From: Mytilus edulis
Taxonomy: Eukaryota > Mollusca > Bivalvia > Mytilida > Mytilidae
Reading direction: 5' to 3'
DNA: 64,000 bases
NCBI RefSeq assembly: GCF_963676685.1
Contig: NC_092350.1
Coordinates: 66,085,674-66,149,673 of the forward strand
The position numbers were made by a program, and so were the translations under genes. Shown here in pieces: positions 56,001 through 63,666 of the stretch; the first letter of the stretch is position 1; each line of letters begins with the position of its first letter. The notes beneath the pieces were generated by a model. That model saw only the letters and a list, made by a program, of their open reading frames with translations. It ran no database searches and had not been told where the DNA came from.

Positions 56001-59000
56001 ATATATATATATGACCTTTTTTTCCCAAATATTTTTTTTTAACAGGTATGCACTGTACTATTTGTTGACGTCAGAATTATCAAAACATATTCGAGGTTAT
56101 ATGTTTGTTGACAAAGGCATCAATACGACTTTCACATTCTAATTACATTGACAAGGATATGCACAGTTAGTGTGTGTTTAAATATTTGCATACAGGGTTT
56201 CTACAGGGATGAAGGAACCTTTGAATGAATGATGGCAGTTGTAGTCAGGGACAGAAACCAACATACGATGAGGAAGAAACCTCGAGATTAGAGGAGTAAA
56301 ACACGGATATGCTGGAATGGTTTCGTTATCCGATTTCTGTCTTTGAGTAAGAGCATGGGGAGTGACAATGAAGGACTATCTGTTCACTTATCTACATAGG
56401 AGCTTACAGTTTTTTCGCATTAAGAAAAGTGTGAAAAAATATACTTTTTATACTTCAGTTACAAATTTTATTATCAAGTTTATTAAAATTATTTTCAAAT
56501 CAACGAAACAGTTTGATAGTGAAATAGTCAAAGTGTTAACACTTAATTTCTCTCTTGCTCTGGTGGGGTGTCGACAAATATGTAAACAAATCTCGAAGGC
56601 CAAACAAACAGTACAAAATATATGATTTTTTTTAATTTTTCTATTATATTGGGTCTTTTTGTTATATGAATTGTGAGTTTTGTGCCGATCTGATAATGTA
56701 TGCACGCCTTTTCCAACTGATTTAACAGATATTATTTTATGTTATTATTTTGTTGTGTTACACAACGATACAAGATTAGAAAATGATTGACCCTGCAGCA
56801 TATGCACTTGTCCCAAGTCACCTTACATTATCTAAAGTCTACGTTTTTTTTATAAAGGACACGGATTTTAATAAACAATGAGTGTCATGACGTCACAGAA
56901 GAAACGGTACAAGGAATGGAAACAGAGTGTAGTGTAATAAGGTTATGGAACACAGATCGGAGAAAAGACACAGATTTGAGACAAGATATAGATTTAACTC
57001 CTACATAAATGCGAACTATTTAATTTATCAATTAAACTTTGCATATAAATAGCTTTGTCAAAAATGATTTTTTTTTAATTATTAGTTCCTTACCATTAGA
57101 ACAGAAAGCCTTTTGAGCAAAACATACATGGTATATATATTAAGCGACATAATAGTAGTACAAGTCTACTTGGCCAAGACCTATAAGATTAAAGATTTTC
57201 GCCAATATAAGGACAATCATATTAATAATGAATTTGTAAAGAATAATTTGCACAACATTCCGATGACGCCATATGTTTGGATAAGGTCAAAAGATTAACA
57301 TAGGTAATGATATGCAAACACATATTAGAATCCGCGCTTTGTGTCTATTGTTTTTCTTGGGGATTTTTGGTTTGTTTGGGTTTTTCTTAGGGGTTGCTTT
57401 GTACCAATTTATTGAGGTCAACAGTTTCCAACTGATTGTTACAGTTTGTTCTTATGTTTTGCGGTTATACCACTGTTTAAGGTATAAGCAGGTTTGAGTA
57501 TTGACAAACATGTTAAACCCGCCATATCATTTTCCCAATTATATCTTGAATGTGTTTATCGGCACGTTTGCATTTTTTTAAGCCATTGTTTGATCAATTT
57601 TTAAGTATGCAGTTTTGAATGTTCTCCTGTATCTTCCAGTTATATTTGACTTTGAAATTGTTCTTAAACATCTCCGCAAAGATAAAAGGCTAATTATTTT
57701 GTACGCATGACGCCTCGTTTCGTCTACAAAGCACTCGTAAGTGACGCCCAAATCAAGTACGTAGTTGGAGAACAATGCGGACCCCAATTCCAAAAGGTTG
57801 TGTTAAATAAACTCATCATAAATATCAGGATTAAAATTGTATAAACTAGAACCACGTTTCGTCTTCAAACGACGCATCAGTGACGCTCGAATTAAAAACA
57901 TTTAAAAAAGGCCAAAGAAAGTCCGAAGGTGACGAGCAAATTGTGCAAAATACAGCTAAGGTAATCTATTCCTGGCGGGATAATTAACACAAAAAAGGAA
58001 TCCAAGGTTAATTCAAAAACTGGGAAGTCCATAAAAACTGACACGATCAAACATAATCAATATAGGTTTTATAGCTAGTTAAACCTCCAACAAATGTTGT
58101 ATGGCAGTTGTTTATAGTTCCGTCATATTGACAAAATTGGAAGAGCAAAACAATGCTTAGTATTTAAGTCATTCTTTTCCGTGATTGTATTTACCTTTAT
58201 TACACTTCGTTCCACTGTATCCAACATCACATGTACATGTATATCCTGAAGCACTATTACCACATATCCCATGGCCGTTGCAGGGATCAGAACTACAGTC
58301 TTGACAAGGAAAATGAAAAATGAATCAAAACAGTTTTTTTTTTTTTTTCTTGTTTTCCTAATATTGATATTTCTGTTCTGATGAGTACCTTTTAATGTTT
58401 GAGGATATTATTTGAAATTTCTGTTGTTTAATTTACACTCAATGGCGAATTGTTTTAACGGTCTTCGCTCTTTAGAAACCAGTATACTCGTATTATCTGT
58501 AATTTAACCGATTGTGTCCTATCACCGATTGCGTCATTTTGACTGAGTATGGATTCACATGACAGGTGATACATGCTTATTGCTAGCCTTTACGCATGCG
58601 GACTAGCTCCTTTTGGAGTTCATGTGATTCCCTCAGTTTTTGTTATTTACCTTGATTTCCGTGAGGTTAACTCAAATTTCCAAAATAACATAATGCCTGC
58701 TCAAGAAACCTTTGAAAACATTAACTCAAAAGTAAAAAAAAAAAACAAGACCGGATACAACATACTAAAGTCCACTTCAGTTAATAATCAAACATAACAG
58801 TACACTTGCATATTAATATTTAAAGATATATCGTTTTTGTAATTCTAAATAGAATAAATTTTTGCAACAACATGAAATGAATGCACAATTATACTGAATG
58901 ATGGCGTTAAGAAGGAAAAGGACAGTCAAAAATGGAAAAAAGACAGAGAAGGGGTGGTTGGGAAAAAAGACAAAATAACGAAAATGAATTATGTTTGTGA

Positions 59001-62000
59001 TCAGTTTTTGTCAAAACGTTATGCTTTTGTGATGTGCAATTGAACTGATTTGAATATTTTAGCATTTAAATCATCAGACTCTATAATCTGCTACGGCTCC
59101 AAACCTGTCTCTAAGTAGAGTGATTCTAATCTTGCAAATTTTGGGTAGACCCGTCACTATTCTTGCTACATACCGTTGTTCATGTTGAACTGTAGTAATG
59201 TCTTCAAGATTACAACAGTCGTATAATTCATCAGAATAAGCGTTATATATTGGTAAAAAAAATCCAGGATCTTTCTGCTGTGGGTCCGTTTTAGTTTAAG
59301 TAACATTAAAGTCGAGAAGATGTGCTGTCGACATTATGTTGAAATTGACAATACCATGTACATGTAATGTTTGTTGAAACTCACATGTAGATTTTTATAT
59401 GTTTGAACACTCTGAACCGTTTTTTTTAGCAAAAGCTAGTTTGTACATTCGTTTTTATTTACCATAAGAAAATATCATATATGTACCTTTCTTGCATTAT
59501 TGCATTTAAAAGCTGATATTCAAAGCTAACGAAACTAAGACTATGATTTTATGATCAATGTAGATTTGAAAATATAACTTACGATCAATCACTGAAAAAT
59601 TAAGATATGAGTAATTCGTATATTGCATCATTGTCTTATAGGTATGAACTAATATTCAAACGAACATTTTATATTGTCTTTGTTTAGATTAACTTGGTTA
59701 AGTTTGATTAACGATGTATGGAAATTTGTTTTTCGAAAAATATCAAATAGTAACACATAGCAGCACACGTGAAATGACCTTTAACTTTCCACATATTTTC
59801 CTCACATAAAAATAGAAAATGATCTTTGGTAACTCGGGACTTTCTTCTCAAAAACACATATTTTGATCATAGAAGAAGACAAGATAAGACCTTGTGCTTA
59901 GATAATTGAACTCGCTAATCAAAACTAATCATGCACATAATAAATGCTTGCTTCTGTTATTCACAACACACTAGTATATCAAATATCAGCAATTTTATTA
60001 TTGAAATGTGTGTTTCATATTTACTTGATGGCTGCTCTATTTTCTGAAAAATTGCCATACATATCAAATTAGACATATTTTAGTATTAACTTTAAGATCT
60101 GAGCTAGTCATGTTGATTATGAAAAGTCATTTAAATTTCATGAAAACCATTTTATTAATAACGAATTTTTATATTAGTCTTTGGAATACATGTCTTCATT
60201 ACAAAATCACTGTCCGATCAATACTTATCTATACTAATGACTCGAATATACCGTCGCTTGTTTGTTTGTATATGTAGTAACATATTTCGTCAGCATACAC
60301 ATATTCCAATATGTCAAAGAAAATTTAAGAATAAGGGGTACATGTATGCACCCATGACACAAAATCAGTACAGTATATCATGTATGTTTACCTTATAAAA
60401 TTATATTAATCTAAAAAGTTTCCGAAACGTTTTCAATGACTGTAATAAATAGCTTACGTCTCTCACAATGCTGACCAGTATAACCAGATGCACAAGTACA
60501 TTTACCCGAACTGCAGTGTCCACCATGATGACAGGTGACGCCACGACAAGGATGATCTATGCATTTTATAAATGATAAATACGTTTTATTTACGTGATTA
60601 CATTTTGTTAATATTTATTTCTAGCTTATGAAATAATGTGAACTAATGTTCAAATAAACATGATAAAAATTAAGAAAGCGCTACTTACTTTTTTATGCAT
60701 AAATTGCTTATGCAAAGTAACGAGAAATAAAAGAACAAATGTTCAAATGGGCGTTACGGACATCATTGTGAATATTGTACATTGACTTGTAAATGTTTAC
60801 ATCTTTTACCTGTATAATGTATAGAAGGTTGTTGTTTAATTTAAACTCAATAGCGAATTGTTTTAACGGTCTTAGCTCTTTAGAAACCAGTATACTCGTA
60901 TTATCTGTAATTTAATAGATTGAGTCATTTTGACTGAGTATGGATTCACATGACAGGTGATACATGCTTATTGCTAGCCTGTTTACGCATCCGGACTAGC
61001 TCCTTTTGGAGTTCATGTGATTCCCTCAGTTTTTGTTATTTACCTTGATTTGTCACTTCATGCGATTTACGAGATTTAAACATCACCTTCCTTTAAAATC
61101 TTACCACATCTCTTTATTTCAATAATGTTTAAAATATGTTTAACCCCGCCACATTATGTATGTATGTGCCTGTCCCAAGTCAGTGGCCTGTAATTCAGTG
61201 GTTGTCGTTTGTTTATGTGTTCATTTAAAAAAAAATTAAGGCCGTTAGTTTTTTCGTTTGAATTGTTTTACATTTGTCATTTCGGGACATTTTATAGCTA
61301 ACTATGCGGTATGGGCTTAGATGATTGTTGAAGGTCGTACGATGACATATAGTTGTTATTTTCTGTGTCATTTTGGTCTCTTGTGGAGAGTTGTCTCATT
61401 GGCAATCATACCACATCTTCTTTTTTATATATACCTGTAAGTTTATAACAAAAGAAATCAACTATCAATGTTATTTCAGTGAGGTTAACTCATATTTCCA
61501 AAATAACCTAATGCCTGCTCAAGAAACCTTTAAAAACATTAACTCAAAAGTAAAAAAAAAAAAAACGACAACGAATTCGAATACAACATACCAAGGTCCT
61601 CTTCAGTTAATTATCAAACATAACTACAGTAAACATGAATCAACATTTAATATTTAAAGATATATCGTTTTCGTGAGGCTAAATAGATTTATTAAATGCA
61701 ACAACAAAAATGAATGCACAAATACTGAATGATGGCGTTAAGAGGCAAAAGGACAGTCAAAAAGGGAAAAAAAGACAGAGAAGGGGTGGTTAAGAAAAAA
61801 GACAAAAAATAGAAAATGAATTATGTTGGTGATCAAAACGTTATATTTTTGTTATATGCAATTGAACTGATTTTAATATTTTAGCATTTAAATCATCAGA
61901 CTGATAACGAAAGGCAACAGTAGTATACCGCTATTCGACATTCAAATCGATTGAGAAAAAAACAAATCCGGGCTACAAACTAAAACTGAGGGAAACACAT

Positions 62001-63666
62001 CAAATATAAGAGGAGAACAACGACACAACACTAAAATACAACACACACAGAAACTTTAATATAACAATGGCCATTTTCCTGACTTGGTACAGGACATTTT
62101 AAGAAAAAATGGTGGGTTGAACCTGGTTTTGTGGTTATCAAAACCTCCCGCTTTTATGGCAATGTTAAATATAACATTAAAATGACAACATTGCATGACA
62201 GGACTACAATACAAATAAATGGGAGAACATACAGGACAGAGACACACCCAAATAATAGCTATCAAAAGGTACCAGGCGTATGATTTTTAAATACGCCAGA
62301 CGCGCGTTTCGTCTACATAAGACCCATCAGTGACGCTCAGATGAAAAAGTTCGAAAGCCAAAACAAGTACAAAGTTGAAGAGCATTGAGGACCAAAAGTT
62401 CCAAAAAGTTGTTCCAAATACGGCTAGGTATATGCCTGGGATAAGAAAATCCTTAGTATTTAGAATAATTTATACTTTTGCAAACAGTAAATTTATAAAA
62501 ATGACTATATAATAGATATACATGTTAACACCGAAGTGGTGTCTAACTGCAAAATAAAAACAAATACGTAAAACAACCTAAATCAGCACATACAAAAGGC
62601 ACAGCTGAACAATGTATTACATGTTAGCCGAAGTCTAATCTGAGCATGATCTCCAAAAGGTAAACTTTCAATTTTTCAATCCTTTAGAAAATTTAGACTA
62701 ATTTTCAGTTGTTTGCGTGCCAGTGTATATCAGCAGTATTAAAGGAATTAATGTATTAATTTTTAAATAAACCATTTACCGAGACAACTTGGACCGATAA
62801 CAAAATCCGAATTGATCAGCATTTAATAAACTACATGTATGCCGGAGTTTTATATGAAGAACATTTAGTAATCTGTAACAGAATACTATAAGTTTACAAT
62901 ACAAACTGAATCTATTTGCTTTCAGATCTATTAATCACATTATCTTAATTATCCCAAATTTGCTCGAGAAGGGACAAAATGATTTTTAGCACAGTTGTTA
63001 TATACTATAATGTTGTCGATAGTCAATGACATTATTCAAATTTTTTTGAATTGTGATATGTAGATAGGGTGATAAACAATCATATAAATATTCTGGACAA
63101 TTTTAGTTATGAGTATTATAAACAAAAATTTAATTATTTCCATTTTCTTTATAATCTGCTAAGGCTCCCAACCTGTCTCAAAGTTAAGTGGTTCTAATCC
63201 TGCAAATTTTGGGTAGACCCGTCACTATTCTTGCTACATACCGTTGTTCACGTTCAACTGTAGTAATGTCTTCAAGATTACAACAGTCATATAATTCATA
63301 TAAATAAGCGTAATATAATTTGGTTAAAAAAAAATCCCAGGATCTTTCTGCTGAGGATAATTTTTAGTTTACGTAACATTAAAGTCGAGAAGATGTGCTG
63401 TCGACATTATGTTCAAATTGACAGTACAATGCACATGTACAATGTTTCTTCAAACTCACATGTATATGTTTATATGTTTAAACACTCTGAACCGTTTTCT
63501 TTTAACAATAGCTAGTTTGTACATTCTTTTTATTTACCATAAGAAAATATCATAATGTACATTTCTTGCATTATTACATTTAATAGCTGATATTCAAAGC
63601 TAACGAAACTGAGACTATTATTTTATGATCAATTTTAGATTTGAAAATATAACTTACGATCAATCA
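13949..63666 (-). CDS. Multi-EGF gene with C-terminal papain-like-fold domain (5' end outside window)
   Basis: In transcript order the visible exons are: microexon, A-EGF, then microexon/B-EGF/A-EGF repeated. Further B-type EGFs, linker exons and a three-exon C-terminal domain ending in TAA at 13951-13949 follow. Every exon up to the C-terminal domain is phase 1-1, so modules can be added or lost without frameshift. The 24 visible exons sum to 1661 nt, about 552 residues. The EGFs have six Cys each, without the Asp-x-Asp-Glu calcium motif. Such a protein should be extracellular and disulfide-rich. The C-terminal domain resembles, tentatively, the BPSL0067 family related to NlpC/P60 peptidoglycan hydrolases, but apparently without catalytic Cys and His. 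A lectin-like or immune role is possible but unproven. Signal peptide and start codon are missing because the gene runs past the right edge. Exon inclusion is inferred from splice sites only. Confidence 0.85.
14039..16435. other. Introns of the C-terminal domain region
   Basis: Sequence on either side of exon 14659-14772. At 15535-15770 lies a member of the mussel repeat with ACGAAACGCGCGTCTGGCGT, in the orientation opposite to the members at 21185, 49105, 51920, 57700 and 62270. Nothing else was recognised. Confidence 0.5.
14659..14772 (-). CDS. Multi-EGF gene, C-terminal domain exon 2
   Basis: Exactly 38 codons (phase 0-0) lie between acceptor ACTAAAG|GTGAAC and donor GAG|GTACGT. It encodes VNSHCSQLKH, then DIPIAEWTGHGFSDIIGILV and SCQNDVIE. 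The I-A-x-aromatic strand and the following small/hydrophobic strand resemble the AIATF...GHAAIF region of BPSL0067-like proteins. The family histidine would fall on Asp or be displaced. The pyrimidine tract is poor. A second AG (TTGCAG) 18 nt farther in would require another phase. Confidence 0.65.
16436..16593 (-). CDS. Multi-EGF gene, C-terminal domain exon 1
   Basis: 158 nt (2 + 52 codons) run from acceptor ATATTTCAG to donor ACAG|GTTTTT. The preceding exon's G gives GAT, so the domain begins DHVCDKMGLLMDLAAGK. Later SSDAVILKHC and SKWKKGLQ match the x-C-V-x-L-V and W-x2-G-x-x-V spacing of BPSL0067-like proteins, but with Ala at the nucleophile position. The donor is weak. Read-through would add 15 codons and stop near 16390, giving an alternative short C-terminus. 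Confidence 0.7.
17080..17320. repeat. 28-bp tandem repeat of palindromic units
   Basis: About six to eight diverged units of the form GGACAGGTCTGCTCCTGACC plus AGACCTGT. Each junction forms an inverted repeat, perfect at 17210-17229 (CAGACCTGT-GG-ACAGGTCTG). Confidence 0.8.
18205..18800. repeat. ~257-bp tandem repeat, left copy
   Basis: Two and a half units, each starting TTCCAATATTGCTTTCATTT and containing AAATATGGTCAGTTT and GAGGACATGCTGGCA. The same array occurs at 24745-25345 and, with one unit more, at 34636-35495. Confidence 0.85.
18940..19190 (+). mobile_element. tRNA-derived SINE (copy 1 of 3)
   Basis: The head GGGGCCTCGATGACCAAAT resembles a box A region. GGTTGTGAGTTAGAATCC is a box B (GTTCGAATCC in the 35.6-kb copy). 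The tail has ACCAATAAAAACTGCCCGCC and ends in (TCAA)n. It was duplicated together with its block, so the three copies reflect one insertion. Confidence 0.75.
19726..19761 (-). CDS. Linker exon, 36 nt
   Basis: The acceptor CAATTTCAG and donor AAAG|GTAAGA bound 36 nt, phase 1-1, giving PILPFKSQPTTK after the split codon. Pro/Thr-rich and uncharged, it fits a flexible linker between the EGF part and the C-terminal domain. A duplicate lies at 26250-26285 and a truncated one ends at 36409. Confidence 0.7.
20650..20682 (-). CDS. Linker exon, 33 nt
   Basis: Bounded by acceptor CATTTAACAG and donor GTC|GTAAGT, phase 1-1. It encodes AATKQPIVGTG with the split codon. It lies in a ~1.8-kb segment (19875-21655) that is absent from the duplicated block at 26418, so this exon exists once in the window. 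Confidence 0.65.
20683..24021. other. Introns around the last EGF exon
   Basis: A mussel repeat with GCCAGACGCGCGTTTCGTCT lies at 21185-21560. The repeat GATGTGGTGTGAGTGCCAAT lies at 22446-22665, with a second partial copy at 23212-23400. A related repeat in the other orientation is at 23750-23995. Short open frames at 22920 and 23217 lie in or between these repeats and are not genes. Confidence 0.5.
21741..21845 (-). CDS. EGF-like exon (type B), last EGF of the protein
   Basis: 105 nt, phase 1-1, acceptor TTTGATTTAG, donor ACAG|GTAACA. Cys spacing is C-x4-C-x5-C-x8-C-x-C-x8-C (CSYNPCHGHGDC ... CQCHSGFSGTNC). A His stands where the Asn/Asp-hydroxylation pattern needs Phe/Tyr. It is a paralogue of 26495-26599. 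Confidence 0.93.
24022..24030 (-). CDS. 9-nt microexon
   Basis: TTATTGATC sits between acceptor TTATTTTCAG and donor GTAAGTATGC. Phase 1-1: it adds V-I-D and the first base of the His codon before the next EGF. Six further copies occur in the window, always on the transcript's 5' side of an EGF exon. Confidence 0.75.
24031..26249. other. Second copy of the left duplicated block (5' half)
   Basis: A ~125-bp-unit repeat with GAACCA...AATGAGGTCAAGGT lies at 24150-24745 (recurs at 34055-34640 and 36415-36910). The 257-bp array (24745-25345) and the SINE follow, in the same order as at 18.2-19.9 kb. Confidence 0.7.
25475..25715 (+). mobile_element. tRNA-derived SINE (copy 2 of 3)
   Basis: Same position in the second duplicated block, with head GGGGCCTCGGTGACCAAAT and a (TCAA)n tail. 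Confidence 0.75.
26250..26285 (-). CDS. Duplicated 36-nt linker exon
   Basis: Paralogue of 19726-19761 with intact acceptor (CAATTTTAG) and donor (AAAG|GTAAAA). It encodes ILPFKPQPTTK. It lies inside the EGF series, so inclusion would put a linker between two EGFs in frame. It may be skipped. Confidence 0.5.
26495..26599 (-). CDS. EGF-like exon (type B)
   Basis: 105 nt, phase 1-1, donor ACAG|GTAACA. CSSYPCHGHGDC ... CYNGVGGFICQC ... C has the canonical six-Cys pattern. C-Y-N-GVGG-F-I-C fits the EGF Asn/Asp beta-hydroxylation consensus, which the downstream paralogue lost. Confidence 0.93.
27519..33306. mobile_element. 5.8-kb TIR transposon carrying a 430-bp satellite array
   Basis: The left end CAGTACTTGCAACCTTAGGC and its exact inverse at the right end form a TIR of about 26 bp, flanked by TA on both sides (27517-27518, 33307-33308). 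Both arms carry many copies of GACTGATCGGTGA-like words. The paralogous block has uninterrupted sequence at about 23440 (CAATATAGTTACTAGAATC), the empty site. No transposase frame is present, so the copy is non-autonomous. The TA duplication suggests the Tc1/mariner-like superfamilies, but other TA-targeting types are possible. Confidence 0.85.
28007..32660. repeat. 430-bp satellite array inside the transposon
   Basis: Ten units are anchored by TACGCGTTGCCTAAAATGCA (or TTTCC variant) at 28401, 28830, 29262, 29690, 30119, 30549, 30978, 31406, 31836 and 32266, a spacing of 428-432. Partial units lie at each end. The units at 29262 and 30978 share a variant block absent from their neighbours. 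AT-rich, with no coding potential. Confidence 0.95.
33919..33927 (-). CDS. 9-nt microexon
   Basis: TTATTGATC with acceptor TTCATTTTCAG and donor GTAAGTATGC, identical to the copy at 24022. After the 37534 exon it reads V-I-D-H. It is separated from its EGF exon (26599) by the transposon insertion and about 1.5 kb of other sequence. Confidence 0.75.
35622..35870 (+). mobile_element. tRNA-derived SINE (copy 3 of 3)
   Basis: Third block copy. It keeps the most tRNA-like box B, GAGTTCGAATCC. Confidence 0.75.
37375..37420. repeat. Perfect 19-bp inverted repeat
   Basis: TAGAATCAATCTTCCTGTC, an 8-base loop, then the exact reverse complement. An alternative outer stem ACCCTAGA/TCTAGGGT (37371-37378, 37426-37433) overlaps its ends. 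It is possibly a solo foldback or MITE relic. Confidence 0.85.
37534..37638 (-). CDS. EGF-like exon (type B)
   Basis: 105 nt, phase 1-1, acceptor AATATTTTAG, donor TCAG|GTAAGC. CSPDPCNGHGIC ... FTCTCNKGYTGQTC. It follows the 38876 EGF directly (split codon Asn), so here two B-type EGFs are adjacent without a microexon. Confidence 0.93.
38876..38980 (-). CDS. EGF-like exon (type B)
   Basis: 105 nt, phase 1-1, donor AATA|GTAAGA. CLPDPCHGHGSC ... CFNSLHGYLCSC ... C. It fits the beta-hydroxylation consensus. The acceptor TTGTGAAG is not preceded by a strong pyrimidine tract. Confidence 0.9.
38981..43169. other. Introns flanking the 41-kb microexon
   Basis: A short element with GCCGTTTCAG near 39370 and TGAAACGGCC near 39525 as imperfect terminal repeats, whose core recurs inverted at 890-1010. 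A mussel repeat with TTCCTGACTTGGTACAGGCA lies at 40690-40925. The word CCATCCATGACACAAAATCA at 42378 recurs as GCATCCATGACACAAAATCA at 43050 and in the later modules. No further exon was recognised. Confidence 0.5.
41007..41015 (-). CDS. 9-nt microexon (variant)
   Basis: TAACTGATC between TTCTTTTTCAG and GTAAGTATTA. It reads L-T-D-H between the A-EGF at 43170 and the B-EGF at 38876. It is the only copy with Thr in the middle. Confidence 0.7.
43170..43268 (-). CDS. EGF-like exon (type A)
   Basis: 99 nt, phase 1-1, acceptor AAATGCATAG, donor AAAC|GTAAGC. The C3-C4 loop is shorter: C-x4-C-x5-C-x4-C-x-C-x8-C (CHGVTCHHGGHCSSGKCTC). Such compact EGFs resemble tenascin/teneurin-type repeats. The A-rich acceptor is weak in this and the other A exons. 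Confidence 0.92.
45497..45601 (-). CDS. EGF-like exon (type B)
   Basis: 105 nt, phase 1-1, acceptor AAATTTTAG, donor AACC|GTAAGT. CSPDPCHNHGKC ... HYCVCYAGYTGTNC. Its flanks differ from the B exons at 52428 and 58196, so it is an older copy. It lacks the aromatic residue of the hydroxylation pattern. Confidence 0.92.
46203..46211 (-). CDS. 9-nt microexon
   Basis: TGATTGATC between TTGTTTTCAG and GTAAGTTATA. It reads L-I-D-H between the A-EGF at 47282 and the B-EGF at 45497. Confidence 0.75.
47282..47380 (-). CDS. EGF-like exon (type A)
   Basis: 99 nt, phase 1-1, same splice signals as 43170. CHGVTCHHGGQCSSGRCTC followed by VSGYTGQHC. Gln replaces His before the third Cys. Confidence 0.92.
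47381..52427. other. Introns of EGF module copy 3
   Basis: 47200-50160 is repeated at 60380-63300, including an inserted mussel repeat at 47975-48240. 49600-52560 is repeated at 55250-58330. Mussel repeats lie at 48775-49075, 49105-49390 and 51920-52240. Open frames at 50385 and 51348 are not supported as genes. Confidence 0.6.
52428..52532 (-). CDS. EGF-like exon (type B)
   Basis: 105 nt, phase 1-1, acceptor TTTGTCAAG, donor AAAG|GTAAAT. CSPDPCNGHGIC ... CGNSASGYTCTC ... DVGYSGTKC. It fits the beta-hydroxylation consensus. It is nearly identical to 58196-58300 (Pro/Ser at the third residue and Asp/Asn after the last Cys differ). Confidence 0.93.
53528..53536 (-). CDS. 9-nt microexon
   Basis: TGATTGATC between TTTTTTTCAG and GTAAGTTATA. 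It reads L-I-D-H between the A-EGF at 54405 and the B-EGF at 52428. Confidence 0.75.
54405..54503 (-). CDS. EGF-like exon (type A)
   Basis: 99 nt, phase 1-1. CHGVTCHHGGHCSSGRCTC followed by ASGYTGQHC. Joined to the B-EGF at 58196 it reads K-D-H-R-C. Confidence 0.92.
58196..58300 (-). CDS. EGF-like exon (type B)
   Basis: 105 nt, phase 1-1, acceptor CCTTGTCAAG, donor AAAG|GTAAAT. CSSDPCNGHGIC ... SGYTCTCDVGYSGTKC. It is the copy of 52428 in the next duplicated block. Confidence 0.93.
59583..59591 (-). CDS. 9-nt microexon
   Basis: TGATTGATC between ATTTTTCAG and GTAAGTTATA. It reads L-I-D-H between the A-EGF at 60458 and the B-EGF at 58196. Confidence 0.75.
60458..60556 (-). CDS. EGF-like exon (type A), first EGF visible
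   Basis: 99 nt, phase 1-1, acceptor AAATGCATAG, donor AGAC|GTAAGC. It begins HPCRGVTCHHGGHC, the most divergent A exon. The B-EGF that should precede it in the transcript is missing from this duplicate, so it would join directly to the microexon at 63658. Confidence 0.9.
63658..63666 (-). CDS. 9-nt microexon, most 5' exon in window
   Basis: TGATTGATC between TTTTTTCAG and GTAAGTTATA. Its upstream partner EGF would lie beyond the right edge. Confidence 0.65.

Larger units (their letters stand above)
52533..58195. other. Introns of EGF module copy 3-4
   Basis: The shared GCGAATTGTTTTAACGGTC segment recurs at about 52670-53050 and 54770-55260. 53400-54620 is repeated at 59460-60680. A ~270-bp stretch (about 56000-56270, starting with a (TA)n run) is present here but not in the paralogue at 50505. 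A mussel repeat lies at 57700-58000. Confidence 0.6.
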
